From DASVWH01 sp036389715 (lineage in GTDB: Bacteria > Acidobacteriota > Blastocatellia > Pyrinomonadales > Pyrinomonadaceae), in NCBI GenBank assembly GCA_036389715.1, contig DASVWH010000202.1, positions 1-42,608 of the forward strand: a stretch of 42,608 nt of DNA, in the 5' to 3' direction. Within the stretch, counting starts at the first letter, position 1. Each line of letters starts with the position of its first letter. This document shows positions 16,188 to 24,021 of this stretch, piece by piece. The notes beneath the pieces are model-generated. The model saw only the letters and a list, made by a program, of their open reading frames with translations. It was not told the DNA's origin and searched no databases. The position numbers and the translations under genes were made by a program.

Positions 16188-17552
16188 ATGAGATTACTGA
16201 TACTGGTCTCGCTCCTGCTCTGCTTGCCCTGCGCCCTGCTGGCGCAAGGCGGCCCGCCCAAGGAGCGCAAGCTGTTTCCCTATAACTACAAGATTGACGA
16301 CCTGCCCAACGGGCTGCGGCTGATTACGGTTCCGACCGACTACCCGAACCTCGTCGCGCTCTACATCGTCGTCCAGACCGGCTCGCGCAACGAGATCGAG
16401 GCGGGCAAGAGCGGCTACGCGCATCTCTTCGAGCATCTCATGTTTCGCGGCAGCGAGAACTACACGGCCGCCCAGCGAGACGAGATTCTCAAGCGCGCCG
16501 GGGCCGACTCCAACGCCTACACGACCGACGACCGCACCGTCTATCACGAGGTCTTCTCGAAGGACGATCTCGACCAGATCATGAAGCTGGAGGCCGACCG
16601 CTTTCAGCGGCTCAAGTACGCGCCCGACGCTTACAAGACGGAGACGCGCGCCGTCCTCGGCGAGTACAACAAGAACAGCTCCAATCCCTCGGAGAAAATC
16701 TTCGAGGTCCTGCGCGAGACGGCGTTTAAGAAACACACCTACTCGCACACGACGATGGGCTACATCAAAGACATAGAGGACATGCCCAACCAGTACGACT
16801 ATAGCTGGCAGTTCTACAACCGCTATTACAGGCCCGAGTACACGACCATCATCGTCGTCGGCGACGTGCAGCGCGACCAGGTGCTCTCCATGACGCAGAG
16901 ATATTTCGGCGAGTGGAAGCGCGGCAACTACGCCCCGCAGATACCGGCCGAACCGGCGCAGACCGAAGCGCGCGAGGAGAGCATCAAGTGGTCTTCGCCC
17001 TCGCTGCCCTTCGTTGATGTCGGCTTTCGCGGCCCGGCCTACACGGACGACTCGAAGGACAAGCCCGCGCTCGACCTCCTGGAATCCATAGCCTTCGGCG
17101 AGAACTCGGACCTCTACCAGCGGCTCGTGCTCAAAGAGCAGAAGGTGGACTCGCTCGATACTTCATTCAGCAGCCGCATTGACCCCGAGCTTTTCTACGT
17201 CGAGGCCCGCGTCAAGGACGAGAAGGACCTAGATTACGTCCGCGACCAGATACTGGCGACCTTCAAGCGTTACACGACGGAGCTGATCCCGCAGTCCAGG
17301 CTCGACGCGACGCGCTCGCGCAAGCGTTACAGCCTGGCGCTTTCGATGGACAGCTCCGACGCGATTGCGGGCGTTCTCGCCCCCTTCGTCGCGCTGCGCC
17401 GCACGCCCGAGACGATGAACAGGCTCTTCGACGTTTATGACAGCATCACGCCCGAAGACATCCGCGCGGCCGCGGCCAGGTATTTCATCGAACGCAACCG
17501 GACCATCGTCACGCTCAGAAGCACGGCCGCAAATAAAGGAGGGGCGGAATAA
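16188..17552 (+). CDS. M16 family zinc metallopeptidase (active subunit)
   Basis: This 454-residue protein starts at ATG 16188 and has a signal peptide (residues 1-19, ending LLAQ). The inverted zinc motif HxxEH is at residues 79-83 (HLFEH), within the standard context GYAHLFEHLMFRGSENY. The third zinc ligand, Glu159 in VLGEYNKN, comes at the expected distance of about 75 residues. The C-terminal M16 half carries the usual FYNRYYRPEYTTIIVVGDV strand and the R/Y pair near RSRKRYSL. It should be a periplasmic oligopeptidase. Its TAA stop overlaps the ATG of the next gene (TAATG), so the two are translationally coupled and probably form a heterodimer of an active and an inactive subunit, as in many bacterial M16B pairs. 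Confidence 0.9.
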   Translation: MRLLILVSLLLCLPCALLAQGGPPKERKLFPYNYKIDDLPNGLRLITVPTDYPNLVALYIVVQTGSRNEIEAGKSGYAHLFEHLMFRGSENYTAAQRDEILKRAGADSNAYTTDDRTVYHEVFSKDDLDQIMKLEADRFQRLKYAPDAYKTETRAVLGEYNKNSSNPSEKIFEVLRETAFKKHTYSHTTMGYIKDIEDMPNQYDYSWQFYNRYYRPEYTTIIVVGDVQRDQVLSMTQRYFGEWKRGNYAPQIPAEPAQTEAREESIKWSSPSLPFVDVGFRGPAYTDDSKDKPALDLLESIAFGENSDLYQRLVLKEQKVDSLDTSFSSRIDPELFYVEARVKDEKDLDYVRDQILATFKRYTTELIPQSRLDATRSRKRYSLALSMDSSDAIAGVLAPFVALRRTPETMNRLFDVYDSITPEDIRAAAARYFIERNRTIVTLRSTAANKGGAE

Positions 17553-19240
17553 TGTTGATGCGAAATCGCTTCTCAGGCTCGAACGGGAAAAGCTCGCGGC
17601 TCATGGCCTTTGGCCGGACGTTCACGCTGGCAGCCCTCTGTGCGCTCGGTTGTGCGCTCGGGGCGACGCAGGCCGCATTCGGCCAGGATAGGGAGAGAGG
17701 GACGGGTATCAAGCCGCCGACGGTTACCACTACGACCATGAGCAAACAGCCACAGAAAGGAAGAGCCGGGAAAGGGGGCGCGCCTGCATCCGGCGCTGGT
17801 ACGGCCAAGGCTACGGCCGGGCCCGCGAGCGTGCTGCAACCCAACAGCTCGCCGCTGGTCTCTTTCCGCATCCTCTTTATGACGGGCTCGGCCTCCGACC
17901 CGAAAGGCAAGGAAGGGCTCGCAGCTCTGACGGCCGCGATGCTCGCCAAGGGCGGCACGCGCACTATGTCTTACGACCAGATCACGGACGTGATGTACCC
18001 GATGGCCACCTCCTTCGACTACCAGATAGACAAGGAGATGACCGTCTTTTCGGGGACGACGCACGTAGACAACCTCGACCGCTACTATTCGCTGATTAGC
18101 AAGATGCTGCTCGACCCCGGATTCCGGCAGGAAGATTTCACGCGCCTCAAGACCGAGGCCATCAACTTCCTCAAGGTCTCGCTGCGCGAGGGCAACGACG
18201 AAGAACTCGGCAAGGAGCAGCTCTACAACACGATCTACGCCGGGCATCCTTACGGCCATCACAACATGGGCAGCCTCGGCGCGCTCGAACGCCTCACGCT
18301 GGACGACCTGCGCGCCTTCTACAGGGCACACTACACGCAGGCCAACATGGTCTTAGGGCTGGCGGGCGGATACCCCGCGAACTTCGTCAGGAAGGCGCAG
18401 GCGGACTTTGCCAAACTTCCGGCCGGGCGTGCCGAGAGTGTGAAGATTGCCGCGCCGACGGTCGCGCCGGGAATGCGCATCGAGCTGATTAAGCGTGACA
18501 CACGCTCGACGGCCATCTCGCTCGGCTTTCCCATCAGCACGACCCGCTCCGGCCAGGACTGGCCCGCGCTGGCGGTCGTCGCCTCTTACTTCGGGCAGCA
18601 CCGCTCAAGCAACAGTTATCTGTACCAGCGCCTGCGGGAAGCGCGCGGCCTCAACTACGGCGACTATTCCTACATAGAATACTTCCCGCGCGGGATGTTC
18701 CAGTTTCAGCCGGACCCGAACCTCGGACGCCAGCAGCAGATCTTCCAGGTCTGGATTCGTCCGGTCGAACCGCAGAACGGCCACTTCGCCCTGCGCGCCG
18801 CCCTCTACGAATACGACCGGCTGGTCAAAAACGGGATGACGCCCGAGACCTTTGAAGCGACCCGCGACTTTCTCATCAAGAACGTCAACGTCCTGACGCA
18901 GACGCAGGACGCGCGGCTCGGCTACGCGCTCGACAGCCGCTACTACGGCATCCCCGACTTCAACACCTACATGCGTGACCGCCTCTCGCGGCTCACGCTT
19001 CAGGACGTGAACAACGCCATCAAACGCTATCTCCGGTCCGACCGGATGCGCATCGTGATGGTCACGAAGGACGCCGAGGGCCTGCGTGAGGCGATCATCA
19101 GCAATCGCCCGTCGCCCATCAAGTACAACGCGCCGAAGCCCAAAGAGATCACGGACGAAGACGCGATCATCGAAAGCTACCGGATCAACGTCAAGCCCGA
19201 AGACGTGGCCATCGTCCCCATCGAGCGCGTTTTTCAATAG
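17552..19240 (+). CDS. M16 family peptidase-like protein lacking the zinc site (partner subunit)
   Basis: This 562-residue protein starts at the ATG overlapping the previous stop. Residues 1-45 hold a basic N-terminus and a hydrophobic signal segment ending AAFGQ. A 60-residue low-complexity linker rich in Gly, Ala and Thr follows. Two M16 domains fill the rest (LFMTGSASDPKGKEGLAALTA; the segment HPYGHHNMGSLGALERLTLDDLRAFYRAHYT; GGYPANFVRKA). At the place of HxxEH the sequence reads GLAALTAAML, so zinc ligands are absent. Known M16B partner subunits have the same loss and instead shape the substrate chamber. Expression is coupled to the active subunit upstream. A large hairpin follows the stop at 19240. 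Confidence 0.88.
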   Translation: MLMRNRFSGSNGKSSRLMAFGRTFTLAALCALGCALGATQAAFGQDRERGTGIKPPTVTTTTMSKQPQKGRAGKGGAPASGAGTAKATAGPASVLQPNSSPLVSFRILFMTGSASDPKGKEGLAALTAAMLAKGGTRTMSYDQITDVMYPMATSFDYQIDKEMTVFSGTTHVDNLDRYYSLISKMLLDPGFRQEDFTRLKTEAINFLKVSLREGNDEELGKEQLYNTIYAGHPYGHHNMGSLGALERLTLDDLRAFYRAHYTQANMVLGLAGGYPANFVRKAQADFAKLPAGRAESVKIAAPTVAPGMRIELIKRDTRSTAISLGFPISTTRSGQDWPALAVVASYFGQHRSSNSYLYQRLREARGLNYGDYSYIEYFPRGMFQFQPDPNLGRQQQIFQVWIRPVEPQNGHFALRAALYEYDRLVKNGMTPETFEATRDFLIKNVNVLTQTQDARLGYALDSRYYGIPDFNTYMRDRLSRLTLQDVNNAIKRYLRSDRMRIVMVTKDAEGLREAIISNRPSPIKYNAPKPKEITDEDAIIESYRINVKPEDVAIVPIERVFQ

Positions 19241-19272
19241 AGCAGCCGTCATCCGCAGCAAAGCTCTTGCGG

Positions 19273-19325
19273 CCAGCGCAGACCTTCCGCCCCTCATGCC
19301 ACGCCCGGCGGAAGGTCTGCGCTGG
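19273..19325. terminator. 19-bp perfect inverted repeat after the M16 operon
   Basis: CCAGCGCAGACCTTCCGCC, 15-base loop, GGCGGAAGGTCTGCGCTGG. It lies 33 bases after the M16 stop codon. No T-run follows, so it is either a factor-independent-type stem without a tail or an mRNA-stabilising or REP-like hairpin. Confidence 0.5.
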
Positions 19326-19405
19326 TCAACGGATAAAACAGGTCAACGCGAGGGCGGCCGCCCTTGCGCTGACACTTGTCTGAGATTGAGCCGACCGGTC
19401 TAATA

Positions 19406-19412
19406 GTTAAGC
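19406..19412 (+). other. Possible integron core site at the 5' edge of the AT-rich segment
   Basis: GTTAAGC fits the G^TTRRRY recombination core of an attC R' box and lies 45 bases before the first gene of the segment. The left arm of a complete attC is not visible upstream, so this may be a chance match or a remnant. Confidence 0.25.
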
Positions 19413-19456
19413 GGCTCCCTTGAATCTGAGATGAACACTTGGCATGATGGTCTGCG

Positions 19457-19693
19457 ATGGACTTCGAGCTTGTCAGTGAAATTGCCAACATTGAAACCAT
19501 TGCCGCTGGTACAGGTGTTCGTGATCGTGCCCGCTTGCGTCAACAGTATGGCAGAGGCAGGTGGCGCAAATTGAAAGGTATTGCTAAGGTGCGCCTGCTT
19601 AGTGGTAGGATACGGCTGGCTGAAGTCCATTGGTATGAAGCGCATGGGATTGGGAAAAGAGAATTTAAGTTAAAGTTACCGTTTTTAGATTAG
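19457..19693 (+). CDS. Small conserved hypothetical protein (first of an AT-rich pair)
   Basis: This 78-residue protein starts at ATG 19457. No clear ribosome binding site is seen (GGTCTGCG precedes the start). The sequence has a recognisable conserved look: NIETIAAGTGVRDRARLRQ, YGRGRWRKLKGIAKVRL, and AEVHWYEAHGIGKREFK, with the aromatic/basic GRWRKLKG and WYEAHGIGK blocks as probable functional surfaces. From memory, similar proteins occur widely in cyanobacteria, often followed by a protein like the next one here; I could not verify this. Base composition is far lower in GC than the surrounding genes. The stop codon is only two bases from the next start. It could be a nucleic-acid-binding or toxin-like factor, but no function is known to me. 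Confidence 0.72.
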   Translation: MDFELVSEIANIETIAAGTGVRDRARLRQQYGRGRWRKLKGIAKVRLLSGRIRLAEVHWYEAHGIGKREFKLKLPFLD

Positions 19694-19695
19694 CC

Positions 19696-19938
19696 ATGAA
19701 AAGAGTAGAAAAACAGTCGGCGCATTTTGTTATATGCCTCAATAATGAGGGTTATCAAGCCTCGCTTGAGGTTGGAAAGTTGTACCGCTTCATTCCCGAT
19801 AAGGAAGCAGAAGCTGAAGGGTTGATTCGCGTCATAGATGAAAGCGGAGAGGATTATGCTTTCGACACGAATCGTTTTCATCCTGTGCGTCTGCCAGCCA
19901 CAGTTGAAAAAGTATTATTAGAGGCATCTCACGCTTAA
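19696..19938 (+). CDS. Small conserved hypothetical protein (second of an AT-rich pair)
   Basis: This 80-residue protein starts at ATG 19696, two bases after the previous stop and without its own Shine-Dalgarno sequence, so it is probably translated by coupling. Visible features are FVICLNNEGYQASLEVGKLYRFIPD near residue 10, then AEAEGLIRVIDESGEDYAF and FHPVRLPATVEKVLL. The short beta strands with the DESGEDY turn suggest a compact SH3-like barrel, but this is only a guess. Its GC content is near 40-45 %, again unlike its neighbours. The stop lies eight bases before an attC-like site, the usual spacing for an integron cassette gene. Role unknown. Antitoxin or accessory partner of the preceding protein is one possibility. 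Confidence 0.72.
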   Translation: MKRVEKQSAHFVICLNNEGYQASLEVGKLYRFIPDKEAEAEGLIRVIDESGEDYAFDTNRFHPVRLPATVEKVLLEASHA

Positions 19939-19946
19939 ACATCGCA

Positions 19947-20056
19947 ACCTAACAACTCATTCAACCCGCCCCCGCGATAGCATTCCTTTCATCGTTGTCT
20001 GCTGCGATAATATTTGAAGACTCCATGCGCGGGCCGGGTTAATTCGGGCGTCGGGC
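19947..20056 (+). repeat. attC-like integron recombination site A
   Basis: Left arm: ACCTAAC (an RYYYAAC core, 19947-19953), then AACTCATTCAACCCG. Right arm: CGGGTTAATTCGGGC, then core GTCGGGC (20050-20056). The arms are imperfect complements, as in attC sites, and closely resemble the aadA-type attC layout (CTAACAATTCATTCAAGCCG and CGGCTTAATTC, recalled). Length is 110 bases, within the normal attC range. The R' core has GTC in place of the canonical GTT, so activity may be lost. Confidence 0.6.
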
Positions 20057-20080
20057 CGGATGGCACAGGGGGTAAACAAG

Positions 20081-20665
20081 ATGCAGGGCAGACGGATCAT
20101 AACGAAGATAGTAAACAAGTCGGAGGCCCCGCTGGGCCGCCCTCCGGCCATCGTCTTGATCGACCCCAAGTACGCTCACAATGTCGGGATGGTTGTGCGC
20201 CTGGCATCCTGTTATGGCTTCAGCCAGGTCTGGTTCACGGGCGAGCGGGTCTCACTGGATATTTCATACAGGAAGCGCCTGCCGCGCGAAGAACGCATGA
20301 AGGGGTATGCGGATGTTGAGATTATCAATTACGACTACCCGTTCGAGCAGTTCGCGGATGTTGTCCCGGTGGCGGTAGAGGTACGGAAGAGTTCTGAGCC
20401 GCTGCATAATTTCGAGCACCCGGAGAATGCCGTATATGTGTTCGGGCCGGAAGACGGGAGCGTGTCGAAGCCACATATCAGTCACTGCCACAGGTTTGTC
20501 GTGATCCCGACCAAACATTGCCTTAACCTGGCGACGGCAGTCGCGACGATACTCTGGGACCGGCAGTACAAAGGCTGGCTCGGCGGGGAACAGGAGGGAC
20601 TGACGACGCCCGGTGAATTTGAAGGCCGGGGCCTGGTCGAATTCCCCGACGACATCGTCTGGTGA
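20081..20665 (+). CDS. SpoU/TrmH-family RNA methyltransferase
   Basis: I prefer ATG 20081 because AGGGGG lies eight bases upstream. ATG 20060 is an in-frame alternative that adds seven residues. The protein (194 residues) is a single SPOUT domain with the three family motifs: motif 1 AHNVGMVVRLASCYGF, motif 2 VYVFGPEDGSV, and motif 3 FVVIPTKHCLNLATAVATIL, which form the trefoil knot that binds SAM. It should 2'-O-methylate a ribose in tRNA or rRNA. A substrate-recognition domain such as the TrmH or RlmB N-terminal extension is missing. The gene is bounded by attC-like sites on both sides, and the 5' flank GTCGGGCCGG is complementary (9 of 10) to the left core of the downstream site, as expected for an integron cassette. 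Confidence 0.88.
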   Translation: MQGRRIITKIVNKSEAPLGRPPAIVLIDPKYAHNVGMVVRLASCYGFSQVWFTGERVSLDISYRKRLPREERMKGYADVEIINYDYPFEQFADVVPVAVEVRKSSEPLHNFEHPENAVYVFGPEDGSVSKPHISHCHRFVVIPTKHCLNLATAVATILWDRQYKGWLGGEQEGLTTPGEFEGRGLVEFPDDIVW

Positions 20666-20673
20666 GAGATGCG

Positions 20674-20772
20674 GCCCGACAACTCCTTCAACCCGCCGCC
20701 CCGATAGCACGCTTCCCGTGCGTTTTCCACGCGCTCAGGTTGTGTGCTTCTCGCGGGCGGGTGCGGCAGAGC
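20674..20772 (+). repeat. attC-like integron recombination site B (right arm degenerate)
   Basis: Left core GCCCGAC (20674-20680), then AACTCCTTCAACCCGCC and a CGATAGCA continuation. It matches site A in 27 of 30 positions from the AC of the core onward. The right side, CGCGGGCGGGTGCGGCAGAGC, keeps only part of the expected complement, as if about nine bases were deleted. It abuts the 3' end of the next minus-strand gene at 20774. Confidence 0.5.
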
Positions 20773-20773
20773 T

Positions 20774-23700
20774 TTAGAAGCTGCGGCGGAAGAGGTAGGA
20801 CATCTTGATGAAGAAGGTCCGGCCGTTGCGGCGAAAGCCCTGTTCGAGCTGGCGGCTGAAGGGATTGACCCCGCCGTAGTTGATGTCGTCGTTATAGCCT
20901 AGATAAAAGGCCGTGCCGGGATTGGGCGTCCAGCCGAGCAGGAACTGCCCGCGCGCACGCGAGTTGAGCGTGTTGTAGTCCACGATGGCGCGCGCAAAGG
21001 CGGCGCGCGAGAACTGGTAGGTCGTCCGCAGCGTGAAGATGTTAACGTCGAAGGCCGTGCGCCCGGTGTCCTTGCGCACGAGCCTGTTCTTGACCAGGTT
21101 GAGCGACATCCTCAGCGCGTTGGTCGGCTGGTAAGTGACGCCGCCGCTGAACTCGAAGAGATTGCCCGGCCCCGGATCGAGCGGCGCATCCTCGCCGTAG
21201 GCGAGCGCAGCCGGGCTGATGCGCGGGAATTTATTGCCGCCGCCGAAATCCAGGTCCAGGTGATTGACGCGCAGGACGGCGCGCCCGCTAAACGAAATCT
21301 TCTTACTGTATTGCGAGCCGCCCGAGATGAAGAAATGGTGCTTCTGGACGGAACGCTCCGAATCGTCGCCGAAGAAGGTACAGGGCCGCAGCTCGTCATT
21401 CTCGCCGAAGGGGCCAAACGGTTTGCAGGGGTGCGCGAGGGTGCGCGTCTGCCCGAACTCTTCCTCCAGAATCCGCTCGTAGGCGGGCTCGTAGCCGAGC
21501 GAGAAATTGGAATTGCGGCGCAGCCGCCAGTTGACGTTAAACTCGCTCTCCCAGTTCTGAATCCGTCCCTGGAAATCGTAGCCGATCCAGCTGAAATTAT
21601 GGACGTGAGTGCTGATGAGCTTCGCCTTCGGCTTCGGGTCTGTGTCGTAGCGCACGTAGGCGCTGTTGAAGTTCGTGTTGGTCCGCCCGAAGAAGCCGAC
21701 ATCCGCGCGGTAATCCCGCGTGTAGCCTTCGCCGTAGAGCTGCCAGCCCCAGTTGCGTCCCGAGACATCGTAGGTCGTCGCGTAAGCGAAGCCGTTGCCC
21801 GTGCGATAGCGATTCTCGCCCGACTCCGGGTCAAAGAAGAAATTCCTCGAACTCGTCCCGAGCAGTTGAATGTCGAAGACCGTCTGCTTGTTGAGACGAA
21901 AGCGCCCGTCGAGGCCGCCCAGCTGGTTGTGTTTCTCGATGAAGTTATAGGTCGTGGCGATCATCCCGACGGTGTTTTCGCCCTTCCCGACATCGCGCTT
22001 GAGACGCAGCACGCCGATGTATGCGTTCTTGTCCAGAAAGCGCAGGTTGCCCTCGCGCAGGCGCTCGTCGCCCGTGAAGTTGCCGGGCCCGTTATCGCTG
22101 GCCAGCATGATGCCGAAGGTATTGCGCCCGCGCTTGCCCGTCAGCTTGACGGCCACGTCCGGGTCCACGATGGCGCGCGTGTGAACAGCCAGAATCGGGG
22201 TCTGAAAAATGTCGATGCCTTCGAGAAAGAAGGGTCGCTTTTCGGGAAAGAAGATGGGAAAACGCTGGTTGGTGGTGATGACCAGCTGGTCGGCCTCGAC
22301 CTGCGCAAAATCGGGATTGAGCGCGAGGTCGAGCGTGACGGTCGGCGTGATGCCGAACTTCGCCGTCAGTCCGGGGTCAAGCTCGACGGGCTGGTTGACG
22401 ATGCGGCCGGGGTCTGTGCCGGTCGGCGGGGGCGTGAACGATGGAACTAGCTTGCCCGTCTCAGAGAGCGTCAGGCTGGGAATCAGCTCGATGGTGCGCT
22501 CGGTCGAAATGCCTTCGAGGCCGGTCAGGTGTCCAGACTGATTAAGGCTGCTCGAATTGCTGCGCGAGAAGGGCATCCAGGAATCCAGCTCGTTGTTGAT
22601 GCGCTTGATGCGGCGCAGGAAGTGCGCGCCCCAGAGCTTATCTTTGCCCGCCTCGTAGCGCAGCGACTTGAACGGAATCGCCACCTCTACGATGTAGCCG
22701 TTCGCGTTGACGACGCCCTTTGATTCCATCACCAGATCAACGCTGAAATCTTCGCCGCGTCCTTCCGTAATGACGCCGTCGGCCTGGATGCCGAGCGGGT
22801 TGAAGAAGACCTCGAAGGCTTTGCGCTGGTCGTTGAAGGTGTCCAGGAAGAAGCCCACATAGTCGTCGTTGAAGATGCTGTCGCGCTTGGCGACCGTCGC
22901 GCGCACCTTGTCCGGCTCGTCGAAGGCGCGGAAAGCTATGTAGAGAAACTTCGCATCGTAGCCGATCAACACTTCGGTCGGTTTCGAGGGCGGCGTGTTG
23001 TCGCCCGGATCAATCTGGTAGAAATCCTTGAGCACGGCGGCGCTGGCCCAAATCTCTTCGTCCAGCTTGCCGTCTATCACCGGAGCTTTATCGAAACGCG
23101 GGACGCGCACCGGCGTGGCCTTTTCGGTCGGCAGGGCGATGCCCGCCCTGTTAGCCGCCGGAGCATTGGCCGTCTGCGGCGAGACCGAAGACGCCGACGG
23201 AACGGTCGTCGCGCGCGAGGCTTCGGACGGAGAAACGGCTGCGGGCGAAGAGGGCGAAGGCGAAGCCGCTGCGGAAGGTGCGGCCGCGGGAGATGCCGCG
23301 GGAGCAGGCGAAGGTGACGGCGTGGCTGACGGTGAAGCCGCCGGTTCCTGGCCGTTCGTTTCGACGCCCGCGCTGCTCCCGCTCGCATCGCCTACGGCGA
23401 AGAGGACTTCGAGGCGGTTGAATCTACGGTTGACGCGCGCGCTCGTGCCCGCCTCCAGGCCGAACGAGAGGAGCACGTCCTGGCCGCGCTGTGTGAGCTG
23501 TGCGTCCGTAAATCCGCGCCCACGCAACTCGCCTTGCGCTGCCGGAGCTGTCGCCCGGCGGATGAGCAGGCAGAATCGCCCGTTCTCCATGTAAGCGCGG
23601 TAATCGCCGAGCGCCGCGTCCGAGGTGATGATGATGCGCGACCCTTCCGGCATCCCGGCGCTGCGCACAGAGGCCAGCCGTCCGGGTTGCGCAGGAGCGG

Positions 23701-23944
23701 AGACGACGCCCGCCAGGGCATTGCCCGCGGCGACGACTAGCTGCTGCTGCATGCTCTGCGCAGAGACGTTCTGGGTGGCCAGGACCAGGAGCACAAGCAG
23801 GGCCAGCGGGAGATCAATCCTGCCGCGCCGAGCGCTTGAGCGACGCCGCATGCGCCGCGGTTTTCGAGACGCGGAAACGGTCGCCCGGAGCCGGGCAGAC
23901 CCGTCCCCGGCGAGATGAGATAAACCGGGCGGCCGTTGCATCAT
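20774..23944 (-). CDS. Outer-membrane CBM9-like/DUF5916 protein with an N-terminal AMIN-like domain
   Basis: I take ATG 23944 as the start (TTGGAGCC upstream; 1056 residues). A TTG at 23959 is less likely. After a basic N-region and a hydrophobic signal (about residues 42-62, ending VSAQS) comes an AMIN-like beta domain at about 75-180 (RIIITSDAALGDYRAYMENG, FNRLEVLFAVG). A Pro/Ala/Ser linker covers about 185-265. The CBM9-like domain at about 290-480 carries DKAPVIDGKLDEEIW, YDAKFLYIAFRAFDEPDK and DDYVGFFLDTFNDQRKAFEVF. The rest is a DUF5916 beta-barrel: FFPEKRPFFLEGIDIF, KLTGKRGRNTFGIM, and a C-terminal FIKMSYLFRRSF ending in Phe, the outer-membrane assembly signal. The substrate is unknown. 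It is a paralogue of the next gene but longer by the AMIN and linker part. Confidence 0.88.
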   Translation of the reverse strand: MMQRPPGLSHLAGDGSARLRATVSASRKPRRMRRRSSARRGRIDLPLALLVLLVLATQNVSAQSMQQQLVVAAGNALAGVVSAPAQPGRLASVRSAGMPEGSRIIITSDAALGDYRAYMENGRFCLLIRRATAPAAQGELRGRGFTDAQLTQRGQDVLLSFGLEAGTSARVNRRFNRLEVLFAVGDASGSSAGVETNGQEPAASPSATPSPSPAPAASPAAAPSAAASPSPSSPAAVSPSEASRATTVPSASSVSPQTANAPAANRAGIALPTEKATPVRVPRFDKAPVIDGKLDEEIWASAAVLKDFYQIDPGDNTPPSKPTEVLIGYDAKFLYIAFRAFDEPDKVRATVAKRDSIFNDDYVGFFLDTFNDQRKAFEVFFNPLGIQADGVITEGRGEDFSVDLVMESKGVVNANGYIVEVAIPFKSLRYEAGKDKLWGAHFLRRIKRINNELDSWMPFSRSNSSSLNQSGHLTGLEGISTERTIELIPSLTLSETGKLVPSFTPPPTGTDPGRIVNQPVELDPGLTAKFGITPTVTLDLALNPDFAQVEADQLVITTNQRFPIFFPEKRPFFLEGIDIFQTPILAVHTRAIVDPDVAVKLTGKRGRNTFGIMLASDNGPGNFTGDERLREGNLRFLDKNAYIGVLRLKRDVGKGENTVGMIATTYNFIEKHNQLGGLDGRFRLNKQTVFDIQLLGTSSRNFFFDPESGENRYRTGNGFAYATTYDVSGRNWGWQLYGEGYTRDYRADVGFFGRTNTNFNSAYVRYDTDPKPKAKLISTHVHNFSWIGYDFQGRIQNWESEFNVNWRLRRNSNFSLGYEPAYERILEEEFGQTRTLAHPCKPFGPFGENDELRPCTFFGDDSERSVQKHHFFISGGSQYSKKISFSGRAVLRVNHLDLDFGGGNKFPRISPAALAYGEDAPLDPGPGNLFEFSGGVTYQPTNALRMSLNLVKNRLVRKDTGRTAFDVNIFTLRTTYQFSRAAFARAIVDYNTLNSRARGQFLLGWTPNPGTAFYLGYNDDINYGGVNPFSRQLEQGFRRNGRTFFIKMSYLFRRSF

Positions 23945-24021
23945 AACGTCAGGCTCCAAAGGGGTTGCGAAGGTCGGCCGGGCTCACGGGCGGCGCGCTC
24001 GACCGGTTAGACAAAAAGCGC

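Noticed and set aside
19347..19370. Palindrome GCGAGGGCGGCCGCCCTTGCG as an attC left arm
   Set aside because: No RYYYAAC core and no matching right arm. It is noted only as a small hairpin.
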